A stretch of 64,000 bases of DNA from Acidobacteriota bacterium (GCA_016213785.1 JACQZQ010000064.1:81836-145835), one strand, 5' to 3'; positions 26,500-37,529 are shown, counted from the first letter of the stretch. A program made the numbers and translations. Notes: generated from the sequence alone by a model not told the origin.

Positions 26500-27459
26500 T
26501 TACCTAGCTGACAACGTAGCATTTAATCCTATTATGCTATCAATATCTAAAATTACCAATGTTTCATCCTTTATTCTAAAACAGCTAATAGAAAAAGGCT
26601 TGTTAGTTGAAAAAGGTAAATTTATAGGTTTGTTTTCAATAGGAAGATTTAAGGTTTTAACCATTGGGTGAATAAGAATTGCAATTAAAGCCTCGCTTAC
26701 GGCTGCACGGACAATTAAAAAGCGAGTATCTGGTTCATTAATCAAATTACTTTCTAAACCTAAATATAAATTTAAGTCAACCACTGTAACAGGAATATTT
26801 TGCCAATTAATAAAACCTAGTATGTGTTTTGGCGATATAGGAATAGGTATTATTGTAGCTGATTTTAAGACCTGTAATACCTGTGTTACGCTTAATCCTA
26901 AGACTAGATTATCTTTTTGATTTGTTATAAAAAAAGTAAGAATTTGCCCTTTATAATGGCCTTTACTCTCCTGATTAAGTAAATCTGACCAGTTAAGTTC
27001 TTTTTGGTTAGCTATTATTTCTTTACTTAGCGATTTAGGGTGTAAATACTGTGGGGCAAGATATAGAAGCATTTCACTATTTACTCTTATTATTCCCTGA
27101 AAAGCTGAAACAGAAGAATTTTCAACTATACTAGGTAGGGAAAGTTTATTTTCTTTTTCAACTTCAAAAACCCTTGAGACTTTATCAACTAATATTGCCC
27201 ACAGGGGTTTAGAGTTAAATATAATGATTTTACTTTGGGAAATTTCTGTTGTTAAAGGCTGTTTTAATTGAAGAGCTAAACTAAAAACAGGGACTTTTTC
27301 CTGCCCATAAGTTATCCATCCTAAAGGAGTTTGATTATTTTTATTTACTAGCATCTCATCAGTGTTTTCTACAGCCTTTACCCAAAAAGTATCTAGGCAA
27401 TAAGTTTGAGTGCCTGTAAAACAACGGATTAGTTGTAATTTGTTAGATTGTTTTGACAT
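26500..27459 (-). CDS. Two-domain CheW-like adaptor
   Basis: 319 residues with two CheW-like segments: about 5-130 ('CLDTFWVKAVENTDEML...LGWITYGQEKVPVFSLALQL') and about 165-315 ('LVLGLSVTQVLQVLKSATIIPIP...ILGFINWQNIPVTVVDLNLYL'). It couples receptors to CheA; the second domain is nearer to consensus. It is the last gene of the cheA-cheB-cheW block and lies 42 bp after cheB. This position matches ChpC of the Pil-Chp system. No clear ribosome binding site precedes the ATG. Confidence 0.82.
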   Translation of the reverse strand: MSKQSNKLQLIRCFTGTQTYCLDTFWVKAVENTDEMLVNKNNQTPLGWITYGQEKVPVFSLALQLKQPLTTEISQSKIIIFNSKPLWAILVDKVSRVFEVEKENKLSLPSIVENSSVSAFQGIIRVNSEMLLYLAPQYLHPKSLSKEIIANQKELNWSDLLNQESKGHYKGQILTFFITNQKDNLVLGLSVTQVLQVLKSATIIPIPISPKHILGFINWQNIPVTVVDLNLYLGLESNLINEPDTRFLIVRAAVSEALIAILIHPMVKTLNLPIENKPINLPFSTNKPFSISCFRIKDETLVILDIDSIIGLNATLSAR

Positions 27460-27501
27460 AGAATTTCTAAAATAATAATAACCAAAATCCTAAGTATAAA
27501 A

Positions 27502-28554
27502 CTATTTAGTTTTAGCTTGTTCTAAAATTAATAGCTGCCCAATGCGTTCTGGTGAAGCAATATGATCAGCTAAGCCTTGTTCTTTTGCCCGTTTAGGCAT
27601 AGTAGTAACTACACAACTTTCTAAACTTTGTGCAAAGGTTTTTCCGCCTTTAGAACGAATAGAGAATAGCCCATTAATACCATCACTACCCATTCCTGTT
27701 AGAATAACACCTTTTGTACGATAACCATAAACTTGCGAAACTGATTGCATAGTAACATCTATTGAAGGACGAAACCCGCCAACAACTGGCCCATGACCTA
27801 AGCGTAGACATAAATCAGAGTTTAACAACAAGTGATAATCTGCTGGAGCAATATAGACAGTAGATGGTTCTAGTCTTTCCCAGTCTTGTGCCTCTTTTAC
27901 CTTAATAGCAATTTGTCTATCAAGTTGCTCGGCTAAAGCCTTTGTAAAGCCTTTTAACATATGCTGTACAACAATAATTGCAGGAGAAAAATCTCTAGGA
28001 AAAACACTAAGTAGCTCTTTTAGCGCTACAGGCCCACCAGTAGATGCTCCTATTACTATAATATCTTCTGGTCTAAATTTATTATTTTGTGTTTCTTCCT
28101 TACCAATTGTTTTACTTAGGCGTACTTGTTCAGCATCTTGTCTTAAAGCCCTAATAACTCTGATTTGTGATGCAAGACGAACTTTTGTAATTATCTCTTG
28201 ACGAAGCACTTCTGGGTTAATATCAACACCTGGAGAATATTTTAAGATAAAATCCACAGCACCTAAATTAATAGCCTTAAGTGTTTTACTTGCACCCTGA
28301 GAACTCACTCCACTAACTACAACTACAGGAGTAGGATATTTGTACATTACTTCTTCTAATAGATCTAGCCCGCTAATTCCCGGCATTTCTAAATCTAAAG
28401 TAATAACACTTGGTTTTAATTTTTTAATTAGCTCTATAGCTTTAACTCCATCTTGTGCAGTACCAACAACTTCTATTTCAGAACAAGATTTCAAATAAGA
28501 AGCCATTAATTGGCAAGTAAATCTAGAATCATCTATGATAAGCACTTGTATCAT
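27502..28554 (-). CDS. cheB: CheB: receiver-methylesterase
   Basis: 350 residues. The receiver (1-120) has the acceptor in 'VITLDLEMPGISG'. The methylesterase domain (about 165-345) has the triad in 'VIGASTGGPVALKEL' (Ser), 'VVQHMLKGF' (His) and 'ILTGMGSDGINGL' (Asp). It removes methyl groups from, or deamidates, chemoreceptors. No CheR methyltransferase is in the window. It lies 19 bp after cheA, so the two are co-transcribed. AGGTGAG lies 14 nt upstream of the ATG. Confidence 0.96.
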   Translation of the reverse strand: MIQVLIIDDSRFTCQLMASYLKSCSEIEVVGTAQDGVKAIELIKKLKPSVITLDLEMPGISGLDLLEEVMYKYPTPVVVVSGVSSQGASKTLKAINLGAVDFILKYSPGVDINPEVLRQEIITKVRLASQIRVIRALRQDAEQVRLSKTIGKEETQNNKFRPEDIIVIGASTGGPVALKELLSVFPRDFSPAIIVVQHMLKGFTKALAEQLDRQIAIKVKEAQDWERLEPSTVYIAPADYHLLLNSDLCLRLGHGPVVGGFRPSIDVTMQSVSQVYGYRTKGVILTGMGSDGINGLFSIRSKGGKTFAQSLESCVVTTMPKRAKEQGLADHIASPERIGQLLILEQAKTK

Positions 28555-28573
28555 TTTTCATTCGTAATCTCAC

Positions 28574-31500
28574 CTATTCTAAGCTTGTTAATCTTCGCAC
28601 AGTATTTAATAAAACCTCATCTTGATAAGGTTTTATTAAATATTCATCTACACCAGCATCCATAGCACGTTGACGGTGTTTTCCTCCAGCGCGTGAAGTT
28701 AGCATAACAACTGGTAAGTGTTTATAGTTAGAATCTGCCCTAATAGCTGAAGTTAACTCATAGCCATCCATTCTTGGCATTTCAATATCAACTAAAATAA
28801 TATCTGGTAATTCTGCGTTTTGTTGAAGAACTTGCAAAGCATCCATTCCATCTTTAGCCGTTATTGCCATCCAACCTGTTTTCTTAATTAAATTAGAAAT
28901 CACAGTACGAACACTTAGAGAATCATCTACAATAAGAACTTTTAGAGCTACTTTTCTTTCTTGTACTTGTGGCGGGTTAGTTACTTGAGCATTTTCTACT
29001 TCTAGCGTACTTTCTTCTTTACTTTCTAGCTTAGCCTCTATTACTTGAGCATTTTCTTGGAAAGTTTCTATTTCTTCTAAAATAGAAGGCATTTCAAAAG
29101 GTTGAGCTAAGATTCTTTCTTCTTTAGCATCAACACCTTCTATTACTTTAAGAGAGGCTTTACTTTCAATTGAAACTTTTTTAGTCTGAGTTTTAGCAAT
29201 TTGTTGTAACAATTCAAGAAGATTAAGAATTAATACTACACTACCATCTCCCATTAAAGTAGCACCCATAATTCCATGTAGTCTACGCAAATGGTTTCCA
29301 AGATTTTTTATTACCACTTCTCTTTGCTCTAAGAGTTCATCAACAGCAAGAGCAACTTTTCTTTCTCCTATGCTGGTAATTAGTATAGGGAATTTTGTTA
29401 GTTCATCCGAAGTTTGTCTTAAGTCTAAGAGGTCAGAAAGCCAAATTAGTGGATAAATTTGATTTTGTACTCTAACAATTTTTTTATTTCCAATTGTTTG
29501 AATATCTGTAAGCTCAACACGAAATATTTGATTTATTATGCCTAAAGGAACAGCAAAACTATCTTTTCCTATTTTAACGATTAAGACTCTAGTTATTGCC
29601 AAAGTCATAGGCAGTTGAATAGTAAAAACCGTTCCTTGTCCAGCAAAAGAACTAACCCCTATAGCTCCTTTCATTTTCTGGACTTTTGCTTTTACAATAT
29701 CCATACCTACACCACGACCAGAAATTTCACTAACTTCTTTAGCAGTAGAAAAACCTGGCATAAAAATATAAGAAAAAAGTTCTTCATCTGTTAATTGTGC
29801 TGCTTCTGTTTCTGAAAGATAGCCACGAGTTACTATAGTTGATCTTACTAGACTAGTATTTATCCCTCCACCATCATCAATAATTTTAATAATTACTTGT
29901 GTGCCTTCATAATAGGCTTCTAGCTTTATTAAACCATTTTCTGGCTTACCTAAAGCTTGTCGTAGGGCAGGAGGTTCAATCCCATGATCTACAGCATTAC
30001 GCATTAGGTGAAATAGAGGATCTACAATTTCCTCCAGTACAGTTTTATCTAGTTCAATTTCTTCACCCTCTATTACTAGATCTACTTGTTTTTTCTGTTG
30101 ATTAGCAGTCGTCCTAACAGTGCGATGAAGTCGCGAAGATAGAGTAGCAAGCGGAATCATACGCAATTGCATTAGTTTATCTTGTACTTCTCTAGTTAGT
30201 CTGCCTAATCGATTTAAGTAGCTATCAAAATCTCCTATGGTATTTCTTAGTTCTCCATCCACAGTATTGATATCTGTAGAGGTTTCTAATAATTCTTTTA
30301 AGGAGACATTAAATTCTGTATAACGGTCAAATTCAAGTTCATCAAATTCATAGGCTGAGGAAGTAGTAGTCCTAGAAAAATTACTAGTAAGAAAAAAAGG
30401 CTGGTTTGGATTAGAAAATCTATTTGGTAAGACCTTACCACCAAGCGCCATAACGTCATAATCAGACTCTAACTTAGTGGCAATACGTCTTAATCTACCT
30501 ATACTAAAGCCTAATTCATCAGACTCTTGAATTAAATTATCAAAGTATTGTTCAAAAGAAGACCGGTTTATTACAAGCTCTCCAACAAGTTTAATAATCT
30601 CATCTAGACGCTCAATAGGGATTCTAACAAAGCCTGCTGATGCTTTATCACGTTTTTCTGTCTTACGTCGCTCAACAGTGGATGTTTTTTTCTCTTCTTC
30701 GTTTGCTGTAAAAACAGGAGCTTGAGTTAAAGTCTCTTGTTCTTTAACAAGTTCCGCTAGTGTTAAGGTTGAGGTGTCTTCTTCACGTTTAATTGGTGGG
30801 AAAGATCTAGTAGTAGTACTTTCATTAAAATCATCTGCCCATCGTTTATATTGAGCTAAAATACCTTCTAAAATAGCTTTATTACTGGTCTCTAAAGAAT
30901 TTAATAAATCCTCCATTAAATCATTTGAAACAAATAAAAGGTCTATAATTTGTTGGCTAACAATAGCATTATTTTCAATATGCTTATCCAATAAAGTTTG
31001 CATACTAAAGGCTATTTCCTTAATCGTGTCAAAATGAACTACAGCAGCAGCACCTTTTAAGGCATGAGAGAGGCGGCGAACTTCTTTTAATAAAGTAGTA
31101 TCATTTGGTTGTTTAGCCAATTTTTGGACATTTTGTGAAATATTTTCTAAATACTCTTGTGCCTCAGCTATAAAAGTATCCATTACCACATCTTTTTGAG
31201 GTGTAACATCTTTATTTATCTGGCTAAGAGGTGCTAGAGGTGCTGTAGCAGAACTAGTAAGCGACATAGTAGGAAGAGTTTCTATCTCTAAAATATCACT
31301 ACTAATAGAACTACTAGTTAAAGGGCGTGTAGAATTATCCACTACTTTAGTGGTGTCAATTGGAGTTGTAGGAATGTCAAGAACAATATGATCATTAACA
31401 ACTTCTGCTAAAGCTAAATTATCTAATATGGTTTTATATTGAGAAAATAAATCCTCAAGCGATGATAAATCGCTATATTGTCTATCTGTTAAAAACCCTT

Positions 31501-32791
31501 CTATTGCATCAGAAGAATCATAAAGTAAATTAATTATTCTGCTAGTTGGGGCAATTTCATTTTCATGGAGGTAATCAAGTAAATCCTCCATACGGTGAGT
31601 TAACTTACCTATCGTATTAAACCCAACTACATTAGAAGCACCTTTTAGGGTATGAATATGACGACGGACTTCTTGTAAAAGCTCCATATCCGAAGGACGA
31701 ACGGCTAAACCTGCTAGAGCTTGAGAAATATTTTGCCAATGTTCTCTTGCTTCCTCAGTAAAAGCATCTATTAACTCTTCTCCAATATCTTCTAATTCTT
31801 GTGTCTGTCCAGGAGAATAAAGAAATTTTTCTTCATTTATATCAACTATAGCCTTAGAATTAGAATTAGATAAACTTACTGTAAGCGAAGATGGATAGCT
31901 AGTTTGAGGTTGGAAGGATTCTAATTTACTAAAAAGGGTCTTATATTTGATTTTATATTGCTCGGCTAAGATAGGATCGTCTTTTTTCCTAGTATCTAAG
32001 AGGCTTTTTATCACATTAATACAAGAATAAAGTAGTGCTATTGTCTCTGGGCTGGGACTAACATTACTATCTTGGATATGTTCTAGTAATTTTTGCATTT
32101 GCAAAGAAATTTCATAGATAGTTTGAAACCCAACCATTCCTGCTGCGCCTTTTAAGGCGTGTGCAGGGCGACGTATTTTTTCTAATAAGTCTTTATCTGT
32201 TGGATTATTAGCAAGTCTAGTTAGGTTTTGACACATTGCCTCCCAATATTCTTGTCCTTCTGGTAAAAAAGTCTCTGTAAAATCAAGATCCTCTACTTCA
32301 TCACTACCAGAAAACTCTCTAAACTCGCCTGTTTTAGACTCTTCATCTTCGTAAATAGAACTTCTTTTCTTAGGTAAGCATTCAGTTTGTTTTGAGAGAT
32401 CTAATTTAAGGTTTTTTATATCATCAGTTATTTGTGTAAATAGCTGTTTGCTATCAACTTCCCCAGTTAAAAGTAAGCGGTCTAAATAGCTATCTATAAG
32501 TGTAACAGCATCAGAAACAAGCATTGCCATTTTAGCTGGTATCTGTAAATAGCCTAATAATACTTCCTCAAATGACTCTTCAATATAATAAGCAAGATGG
32601 CTTAAATCAGATAGCCCAACCATTGAAGAAGCGCCTTTAATGGTATGAACATATCTATGTGCATCTCTAAGAACATCAACATTGTTATAATCTTTTCTAT
32701 AAAGCTCTATGTTATCAATAATTTTCGGTAAATAGTCTTTGATTTCTGTAGCAAGAGTTATTAATAGTTCCTTATCTATATTTTCACTCAT
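28574..32791 (-). CDS. ChpA-like hybrid CheA with four Hpt domains and a receiver
   Basis: 1,405 residues. Four Hpt domains have phosphorylatable His at 49 (YVHTIKGASS), 211 (PAHALKGAAG), 380 (HIHTLKGASN) and 576 (LSHALKGAAA). Then come a dimerisation/P3 region (about 725-910), HATPase ('HLMRNAVDHGIEP', 'DDGGGINTS', 'GFSTAKEVSEISGRGVGMDIV'), a CheW-like domain (about 1070-1200) and a C-terminal receiver ('VLIVDDSLSVR', 'ILVDIEMPRMDGYE', Lys in 'LIKPY'). The multi-Hpt hybrid layout is that of ChpA, which controls type IV pili and cAMP in Pseudomonas. GAGGTT precedes the start. It is separated from the upstream porin gene by a terminator and so probably has its own promoter. Confidence 0.95.
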   Translation of the reverse strand: MSENIDKELLITLATEIKDYLPKIIDNIELYRKDYNNVDVLRDAHRYVHTIKGASSMVGLSDLSHLAYYIEESFEEVLLGYLQIPAKMAMLVSDAVTLIDSYLDRLLLTGEVDSKQLFTQITDDIKNLKLDLSKQTECLPKKRSSIYEDEESKTGEFREFSGSDEVEDLDFTETFLPEGQEYWEAMCQNLTRLANNPTDKDLLEKIRRPAHALKGAAGMVGFQTIYEISLQMQKLLEHIQDSNVSPSPETIALLYSCINVIKSLLDTRKKDDPILAEQYKIKYKTLFSKLESFQPQTSYPSSLTVSLSNSNSKAIVDINEEKFLYSPGQTQELEDIGEELIDAFTEEAREHWQNISQALAGLAVRPSDMELLQEVRRHIHTLKGASNVVGFNTIGKLTHRMEDLLDYLHENEIAPTSRIINLLYDSSDAIEGFLTDRQYSDLSSLEDLFSQYKTILDNLALAEVVNDHIVLDIPTTPIDTTKVVDNSTRPLTSSSISSDILEIETLPTMSLTSSATAPLAPLSQINKDVTPQKDVVMDTFIAEAQEYLENISQNVQKLAKQPNDTTLLKEVRRLSHALKGAAAVVHFDTIKEIAFSMQTLLDKHIENNAIVSQQIIDLLFVSNDLMEDLLNSLETSNKAILEGILAQYKRWADDFNESTTTRSFPPIKREEDTSTLTLAELVKEQETLTQAPVFTANEEEKKTSTVERRKTEKRDKASAGFVRIPIERLDEIIKLVGELVINRSSFEQYFDNLIQESDELGFSIGRLRRIATKLESDYDVMALGGKVLPNRFSNPNQPFFLTSNFSRTTTSSAYEFDELEFDRYTEFNVSLKELLETSTDINTVDGELRNTIGDFDSYLNRLGRLTREVQDKLMQLRMIPLATLSSRLHRTVRTTANQQKKQVDLVIEGEEIELDKTVLEEIVDPLFHLMRNAVDHGIEPPALRQALGKPENGLIKLEAYYEGTQVIIKIIDDGGGINTSLVRSTIVTRGYLSETEAAQLTDEELFSYIFMPGFSTAKEVSEISGRGVGMDIVKAKVQKMKGAIGVSSFAGQGTVFTIQLPMTLAITRVLIVKIGKDSFAVPLGIINQIFRVELTDIQTIGNKKIVRVQNQIYPLIWLSDLLDLRQTSDELTKFPILITSIGERKVALAVDELLEQREVVIKNLGNHLRRLHGIMGATLMGDGSVVLILNLLELLQQIAKTQTKKVSIESKASLKVIEGVDAKEERILAQPFEMPSILEEIETFQENAQVIEAKLESKEESTLEVENAQVTNPPQVQERKVALKVLIVDDSLSVRTVISNLIKKTGWMAITAKDGMDALQVLQQNAELPDIILVDIEMPRMDGYELTSAIRADSNYKHLPVVMLTSRAGGKHRQRAMDAGVDEYLIKPYQDEVLLNTVRRLTSLE

Positions 32792-32911
32792 AATAACCTC
32801 TTTATTTTAAGCATTTAACCTAACTCAACACTATGAGAATCGCTTTATTTTTGATAATTTTTAATAGACTTCAAATCGTAGAAAAGAATTATATAAAGGA
32901 AAGTTAATAAG

Positions 32912-32946
32912 AAAATAAAGTAGGACACTATGCCCTACTTTATTTT
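32912..32946 (-). terminator. Terminator after the porin gene
   Basis: AAAATAAAGTAGG pairs perfectly with CCTACTTTATTTT (13 bp, 9-base loop). On the minus strand the 3' arm runs into TTATTTTCTT. It divides the chemosensory locus into two transcripts. Confidence 0.8.
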
Positions 32947-32957
32947 AAGCATATTTA

Positions 32958-34460
32958 TTATTTTGAGCTAAAAGAATAAACAACCCCAAGAGTTAGTGTA
33001 GTTTGAGCCTCTACAGTTCTACCTATAGATTTATTAAAGAAGTTTTTGTTTGAAAAGTCACGACGATACTCTAATCGGCCAATTAATCCACCTTTTATTG
33101 TACGTTCACCAGTTAAAGTTAATGATTTTACAGTTTGAACTGTTCCAGTAGTAAAACCATCATTATCATCATAAACTTCAAAACGAGGGGTAAAGGCAAA
33201 GCTTTCTCTAGGTTGTAAGCGTAGATAGCCAACTATCCCTTTAGCATGAACTCTTGCGCCATTGATACGATCAAAAACATAAAAATAATTTGATGCAAAA
33301 CTAACTTTATCAGTAATAGTATAGATTAATGTTCCATCAAACAAATGTCGATTATCATCTTTATTATTAGCTTGTTCAGGCCCACCAGTATAGTTTTGAA
33401 CAAAAGTAATTTTACTAGTAGGCTTAATTATAGCTTGTAGAGAAAATGACTTACGAGCATTATTATCAACAACATTATTATAGCCATTATGCATAGCAAA
33501 ACCTAAGGTAAACTTATCACTAACAGGATAAGTAAGTCTAACTCCATAATGATAATAAGGAATACCAAAAGCAAAAAGTATTGAGCGTGAATAATTCCAA
33601 TTGTCTTTAGTTTCAATCACTTCATTACCATGATAAGTAACATATTTACCAAAATCTATTTGTAGACCTTTTCCTACAGGAGCTAAATAACTAAGGTAAG
33701 CTTGTTGTAGGTTACGAAAAACATCTGCGCCTCCAGGCTCACTGGCATGAATAATTTCTGCGGCAGGCCCAAAACTTAAGTCTAAGCGAAAACCTAAGCG
33801 ATGGTCTTCACCAGGAGCATTATTAAGAACTAGCTTTGCCATATTTAAGCTAAATTGATTATGCTTAGTATCAAAATTACGTAATTGATTATCAAAAACT
33901 GTAACATTATTACTTACATCAGGACGATTAAAGTTATATCCATAATAAGCATCAACAAAACCTGAAACTTCTGTTCTTTCAAAAAACGATAATACTTTAT
34001 CTTTAGCTGAATCACCGTCTTGTGGTTTAAGAGGCTCAGGGCTTACTGTACTAGCTACTGTGTTATTAACAGCATTATTAACATTAGTAGTATTAGTAGT
34101 ATTAGTAGTAGCTACTTCCTTAGAAGTATTTTCTGAAGAGTTACTTTCCGCAGATTTTTCTAATTTAGATTCTAGTTCCTTAATTCTTGTTTCTAATAAC
34201 TTTACAGTGCGTTGTAAATCTTGCACTTCCCTAAGCATAAGCTCAGTTTCATTATTTGGTTTGTTTTCGCCTTTTGCTTCAGCAGGTTTATTAGCAGAAG
34301 CCTTATCAGACGTATCTGAAGTTTTATTATCAGAAACCTTATCAGAAACCTTATCAATTAAATCGCTATTAATAGCAATTAAAGGTTGTTGAGCAAAAGT
34401 AGATTGAGAAAAAATTGCTAGCACCACAGCAGCAAAAAACATTTTTAATCTTAGAGTCAT
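32958..34460 (-). CDS. Outer-membrane beta-barrel porin (BBP2/OmpL-like)
   Basis: 500 residues. Signal peptide with cleavage near 'QSTFAQQ' (about residue 24). A Ser/Asp/Lys-rich linker and a coiled coil ('ELMLREVQDLQRTVKLLETR') follow, then an Asn/Thr-rich stretch, then a barrel from about 165: 'VSGFVDAYYGYNFNRP', 'LQIDFGKYVTYHGNEVI', 'YPVSDKFTLGFAMHNGYNN', C-terminal 'TLTLGVVYSFSSK'. This matches putative barrel porin family 2. The coiled coil may trimerise it or hold it to the cell wall. It lies inside a chemosensory operon, 52 bp after the receptor gene, with GAGGAG before its start. The position is unusual; its link to the signalling genes is inferred only from shared transcription. Confidence 0.85.
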   Translation of the reverse strand: MTLRLKMFFAAVVLAIFSQSTFAQQPLIAINSDLIDKVSDKVSDNKTSDTSDKASANKPAEAKGENKPNNETELMLREVQDLQRTVKLLETRIKELESKLEKSAESNSSENTSKEVATTNTTNTTNVNNAVNNTVASTVSPEPLKPQDGDSAKDKVLSFFERTEVSGFVDAYYGYNFNRPDVSNNVTVFDNQLRNFDTKHNQFSLNMAKLVLNNAPGEDHRLGFRLDLSFGPAAEIIHASEPGGADVFRNLQQAYLSYLAPVGKGLQIDFGKYVTYHGNEVIETKDNWNYSRSILFAFGIPYYHYGVRLTYPVSDKFTLGFAMHNGYNNVVDNNARKSFSLQAIIKPTSKITFVQNYTGGPEQANNKDDNRHLFDGTLIYTITDKVSFASNYFYVFDRINGARVHAKGIVGYLRLQPRESFAFTPRFEVYDDNDGFTTGTVQTVKSLTLTGERTIKGGLIGRLEYRRDFSNKNFFNKSIGRTVEAQTTLTLGVVYSFSSK

Positions 34461-34480
34461 TTTGTCTCCTCTCTAGAAAA

Positions 34481-34502
34481 GTCCAACAGTTGGTTATTGG
34501 AC
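34481..34502 (-). other. Intercistronic hairpin between MCP and porin genes
   Basis: GTCCAA / TTGGAC, 6 bp with a 10-base loop, followed on the minus strand by TTTTCT. It could be a weak attenuator that sets the porin level relative to the receptor. Confidence 0.35.
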
Positions 34503-34512
34503 AATGAGTTAC

Positions 34513-36753
34513 TTACTTTTTACCATTATCAGATATCTTGAAGGTACTAACGGATGAAAGTAGACCTTCAGCCAAGCTTGCTAAATTACTAACAGATACA
34601 GCAGCTTGTTTAGTTCCAGCAGCAGATTGTTGAGTAACGGTTGAAATCTCACCTACTGCTTTTGCTAATGAATCAGAAGTGCGGGCTTGTTGTCTAGCAG
34701 AAAGTGAAATTGTTTGAATGAGTTCAGCAAGTCTTTTAGATACACCCTGAATCTCTTCTAATGCTTTACCTGCTTCGTTAGCAATTTCAGATCCATTTAC
34801 TACTTCTCTTGTCATATCTTCCATTGCTACAACAGTCTCATTAGTTTCTGTTTGAATAGCTTTAATTAAAGCTTCAATACGTTTAGTAGCTTCAGTAGAT
34901 CTATCAGCTAGTCTTTCTACCTCTTCTGCTACTACAGCAAACCCTCTACCAGCTTCGCCAGCCATTGCGGCTTGGATTGAAGCATTAAGAGCCAAGATAC
35001 TAGTACGATCGGCAATATCTCTAATTAGCTGAACAATTTCTCCGATTTCTTGAGAACTCTCGCCTAAACGTTTTATACGTTTTGCAGTTCTTTGTACTTG
35101 TTCTCTAATGCCATCCATACTCTTAATAGTCTTTTCTACTGATTTAGTGCCTGTTTGAGCAGTCTTTAAGGCTTCTTCAGCAACAGTAGTAGAGGTTGCA
35201 GCAGTATCAGCAACTTGCCTAATAGAACCTGCCATACCATCAATAGAAGCTGAGGTATCGCTAATTTGCATTGATTGAGACTCGCTACCTTGAGCTAGGC
35301 TCTTCATAGTAGATTGTATTTCATCAGCAGCAGAGCTAACTTGTACAGCAACCTCTTGTACATCGCCTATTACCCGTCTTAGTTCAGCAATCATAAAGTT
35401 AAATGAATCAGCAATAGCACCTGTAATATCTGCTTTTACTTCTGCTTCTACCATTAAATTACCATCTGCAACCGTGCTAACTTCGTCTAAGAGTCTAAGA
35501 ATAGATTTTTGTATTTCATCGCGCTCTTCACGTGATTGTATTAGAGATTGAACTGTATCAAGTGTGCTATTTAGCGAAACTGCTATTTTACCTAATTCAT
35601 CAACACTAATAAGTTTAGCACGCGCCTCATATTTTCCACCCTTAATACTTTCAAAGGTATCTTGTAAAACATTAACTTGTCTAGTAATTAAAAAAGAAAT
35701 AGCAGCAACAATTAAAAGACCAAGTATTGTACCAACAATAACTGCATTAATTGCAAAACTCCTATCAGACTGATACTTAGCAACACGTATTTCTATTAGC
35801 TTTTGTAAACTACTTAAAGCAATAGCATAGTACTTAAAGAGTTTTGTATTTAAGTTATCTACATTTGTTGAAAACTGCTTTGCATCTGCGCTTATAGCAT
35901 CTACCTTAAGGAAATTCTGATCAACATTTTGCTGAAAAGCTGCTAGTTCACGTAAATATTCATCAAAAACAGGAGCAACACTTTTACCTAAATCCACTCC
36001 TTGGGCTTTAGCAGCAGGATTATCATAACCAAAAGATACTGTCATACCACGCTGAATATCATCATTAGCTAGTTGAACACCACCTGTTAAATTAGCTACC
36101 TGTAGCTTTTCCGCTACAGTTATAGCCTTACGAGTCATTACAGATGCGCTTATTTCTTGAATAGAATTTAATTTTTCAGCAAGTTTAGGGGCTTGATAAA
36201 TAGTAGCTGCCATTAAGTAATAAGTATCTAGGTCAGGGTCAAGTATTAAGTTGGAGTAATCGCCTGCTTGTCCAATCAAAACTACAGCATCATTAACTAG
36301 TTTTGCTCTTTGCAAATTTGTTTCAACACTAGGAGGTGTGCCTTTTACAGTTTCCCAATCTTTCTTAAGCTTACTAAGGGTTTGTGAGGTTTGTAGTGAT
36401 TCACCAAGTTTCTTTCCTTGAACTACTAAACTATCTTTTTGTTCAGCAGCCTCAATAGCTTTAATCGCACTATCTATTCTTGTTTCTAAAGTTGGTAAAA
36501 GCTCTTTTGCAATAGTATCACCACCTAAAGCTGCTACAGCAGCAAATCTATAAGAAATACTGTCTTGAAGAAGTTTTTGGACTTCTGTTAGGTATATACA
36601 ACCATCAATTTCTTTTCCTGAAAACTCAATAGTAAAGTCATGTAATGGTAGTAATGTTCTTAGAGAAACTATAATAACTACTCCCATTACAATTATAATC
36701 AATAATAACTTTTGCCAGAGTCTCCAATTTATTGGGTTTATGTACTGTAACAT
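34513..36753 (-). CDS. Methyl-accepting chemotaxis protein, PilJ-like
   Basis: 746 residues. First membrane helix at about 14-34, a large helical periplasmic sensor (about 35-330), second helix at about 334-356 ('[19 protein letters not shown]'), HAMP-like segment, then a long coiled-coil signalling domain whose tip is '[20 protein letters not shown]' followed by '[20 protein letters not shown]'. It signals to CheA through CheW. No C-terminal CheR-docking pentapeptide is visible (it ends 'ISDNGKK'). The ligand is unknown. AGGAGG precedes the ATG. It lies between the CheW gene upstream and the porin gene downstream. Confidence 0.94.
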   Translation of the reverse strand: MLQYINPINWRLWQKLLLIIIVMGVVIIVSLRTLLPLHDFTIEFSGKEIDGCIYLTEVQKLLQDSISYRFAAVAALGGDTIAKELLPTLETRIDSAIKAIEAAEQKDSLVVQGKKLGESLQTSQTLSKLKKDWETVKGTPPSVETNLQRAKLVNDAVVLIGQAGDYSNLILDPDLDTYYLMAATIYQAPKLAEKLNSIQEISASVMTRKAITVAEKLQVANLTGGVQLANDDIQRGMTVSFGYDNPAAKAQGVDLGKSVAPVFDEYLRELAAFQQNVDQNFLKVDAISADAKQFSTNVDNLNTKLFKYYAIALSSLQKLIEIRVAKYQSDRSFAINAVIVGTILGLLIVAAISFLITRQVNVLQDTFESIKGGKYEARAKLISVDELGKIAVSLNSTLDTVQSLIQSREERDEIQKSILRLLDEVSTVADGNLMVEAEVKADITGAIADSFNFMIAELRRVIGDVQEVAVQVSSAADEIQSTMKSLAQGSESQSMQISDTSASIDGMAGSIRQVADTAATSTTVAEEALKTAQTGTKSVEKTIKSMDGIREQVQRTAKRIKRLGESSQEIGEIVQLIRDIADRTSILALNASIQAAMAGEAGRGFAVVAEEVERLADRSTEATKRIEALIKAIQTETNETVVAMEDMTREVVNGSEIANEAGKALEEIQGVSKRLAELIQTISLSARQQARTSDSLAKAVGEISTVTQQSAAGTKQAAVSVSNLASLAEGLLSSVSTFKISDNGKK

Positions 36754-36773
36754 TACTTGCCTCCTAATTAACT

Positions 36774-36790
36774 CAGCCTCTTAAAGGCTG
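36774..36790 (-). other. Hairpin before the MCP ribosome binding site
   Basis: CAGCCT / AGGCTG with a 5-base loop in the 173-bp spacer between cheW and the MCP gene, about 15 nt upstream of the MCP Shine-Dalgarno. It could stabilise a processed mRNA end. Nothing else is visible in the spacer. Confidence 0.3.
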
Positions 36791-36926
36791 TTCTTATTAA
36801 TCAATAGTTTTTTAAGGCTTAAGAGTAGAAACAACACAATATAATATTTTTAGTATAGTTTTGCTAGCTTTGCTACTTTCAGTAACATTTGAATAAGAGT
36901 AGCAGAATTTATCCCTAGGTTTAATC

Positions 36927-37529
36927 TTATAAAGATTCAAATTGACGTAGTTCTGAAGAAATTAATAACTTATCAATATTAAACAAAGCTAAAGGCTGTT
37001 CTTTATCTGTATAAAAACCTATTAAAAATAATGCTAGTTTATTTTGAATAGGTGCTGTAGGTTCTTTTACTTCTTTAAGTGCTATAGGAATTAAACCTGT
37101 TACTTTATCAACCATTAAAATAGTCGAAAAATCCTCATTCTGTGTTCTTACAACCATCATTCTAGCCGTTGCTGAATTAACTTGTCCTAAAGATAAAAAT
37201 GTACGTAAATCGACTACTGAAAATATATCTCCTCTTAAATTTGTAACGCCTAATAACCAGCTAGGTGTTTTAGGTATAGTGGTTACTTTTGGCATTGTAC
37301 CTATTTCTAGCACTCTATTTATTGGTATTGCATATTTAACTTCTGAAAGTGAAAAAGTAATAAAGATCTCTTTATTTGTGATATCTTTTTTTGATTCCTC
37401 AAAACTTGTTGTAAGTTTTTTTCCATAGGTAGAAATCACTTTTCTATCAATTGCTGAAACTACATTCTCTAATAATATTTCCTGTTTTGAGCTATTTTTT
37501 TTGTCTTCTTGATTTGGATAGTCACTCAT
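36927..37529 (-). CDS. CheW-like adaptor (PilI-like)
   Basis: 200 residues with one CheW domain from about 50: 'FITFSLSEVKYAIPINRVLE', 'WLLGVTNLRGDIFSVVDLRT', 'MVVRTQNEDFSTILMVDKVT'. About 45 polar N-terminal residues precede it. It joins the downstream receptor to CheA. It is the first gene of the minus-strand chemosensory block and is divergent from the CheY gene at 37908. No obvious Shine-Dalgarno. Confidence 0.9.
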   Translation of the reverse strand: MSDYPNQEDKKNSSKQEILLENVVSAIDRKVISTYGKKLTTSFEESKKDITNKEIFITFSLSEVKYAIPINRVLEIGTMPKVTTIPKTPSWLLGVTNLRGDIFSVVDLRTFLSLGQVNSATARMMVVRTQNEDFSTILMVDKVTGLIPIALKEVKEPTAPIQNKLALFLIGFYTDKEQPLALFNIDKLLISSELRQFESL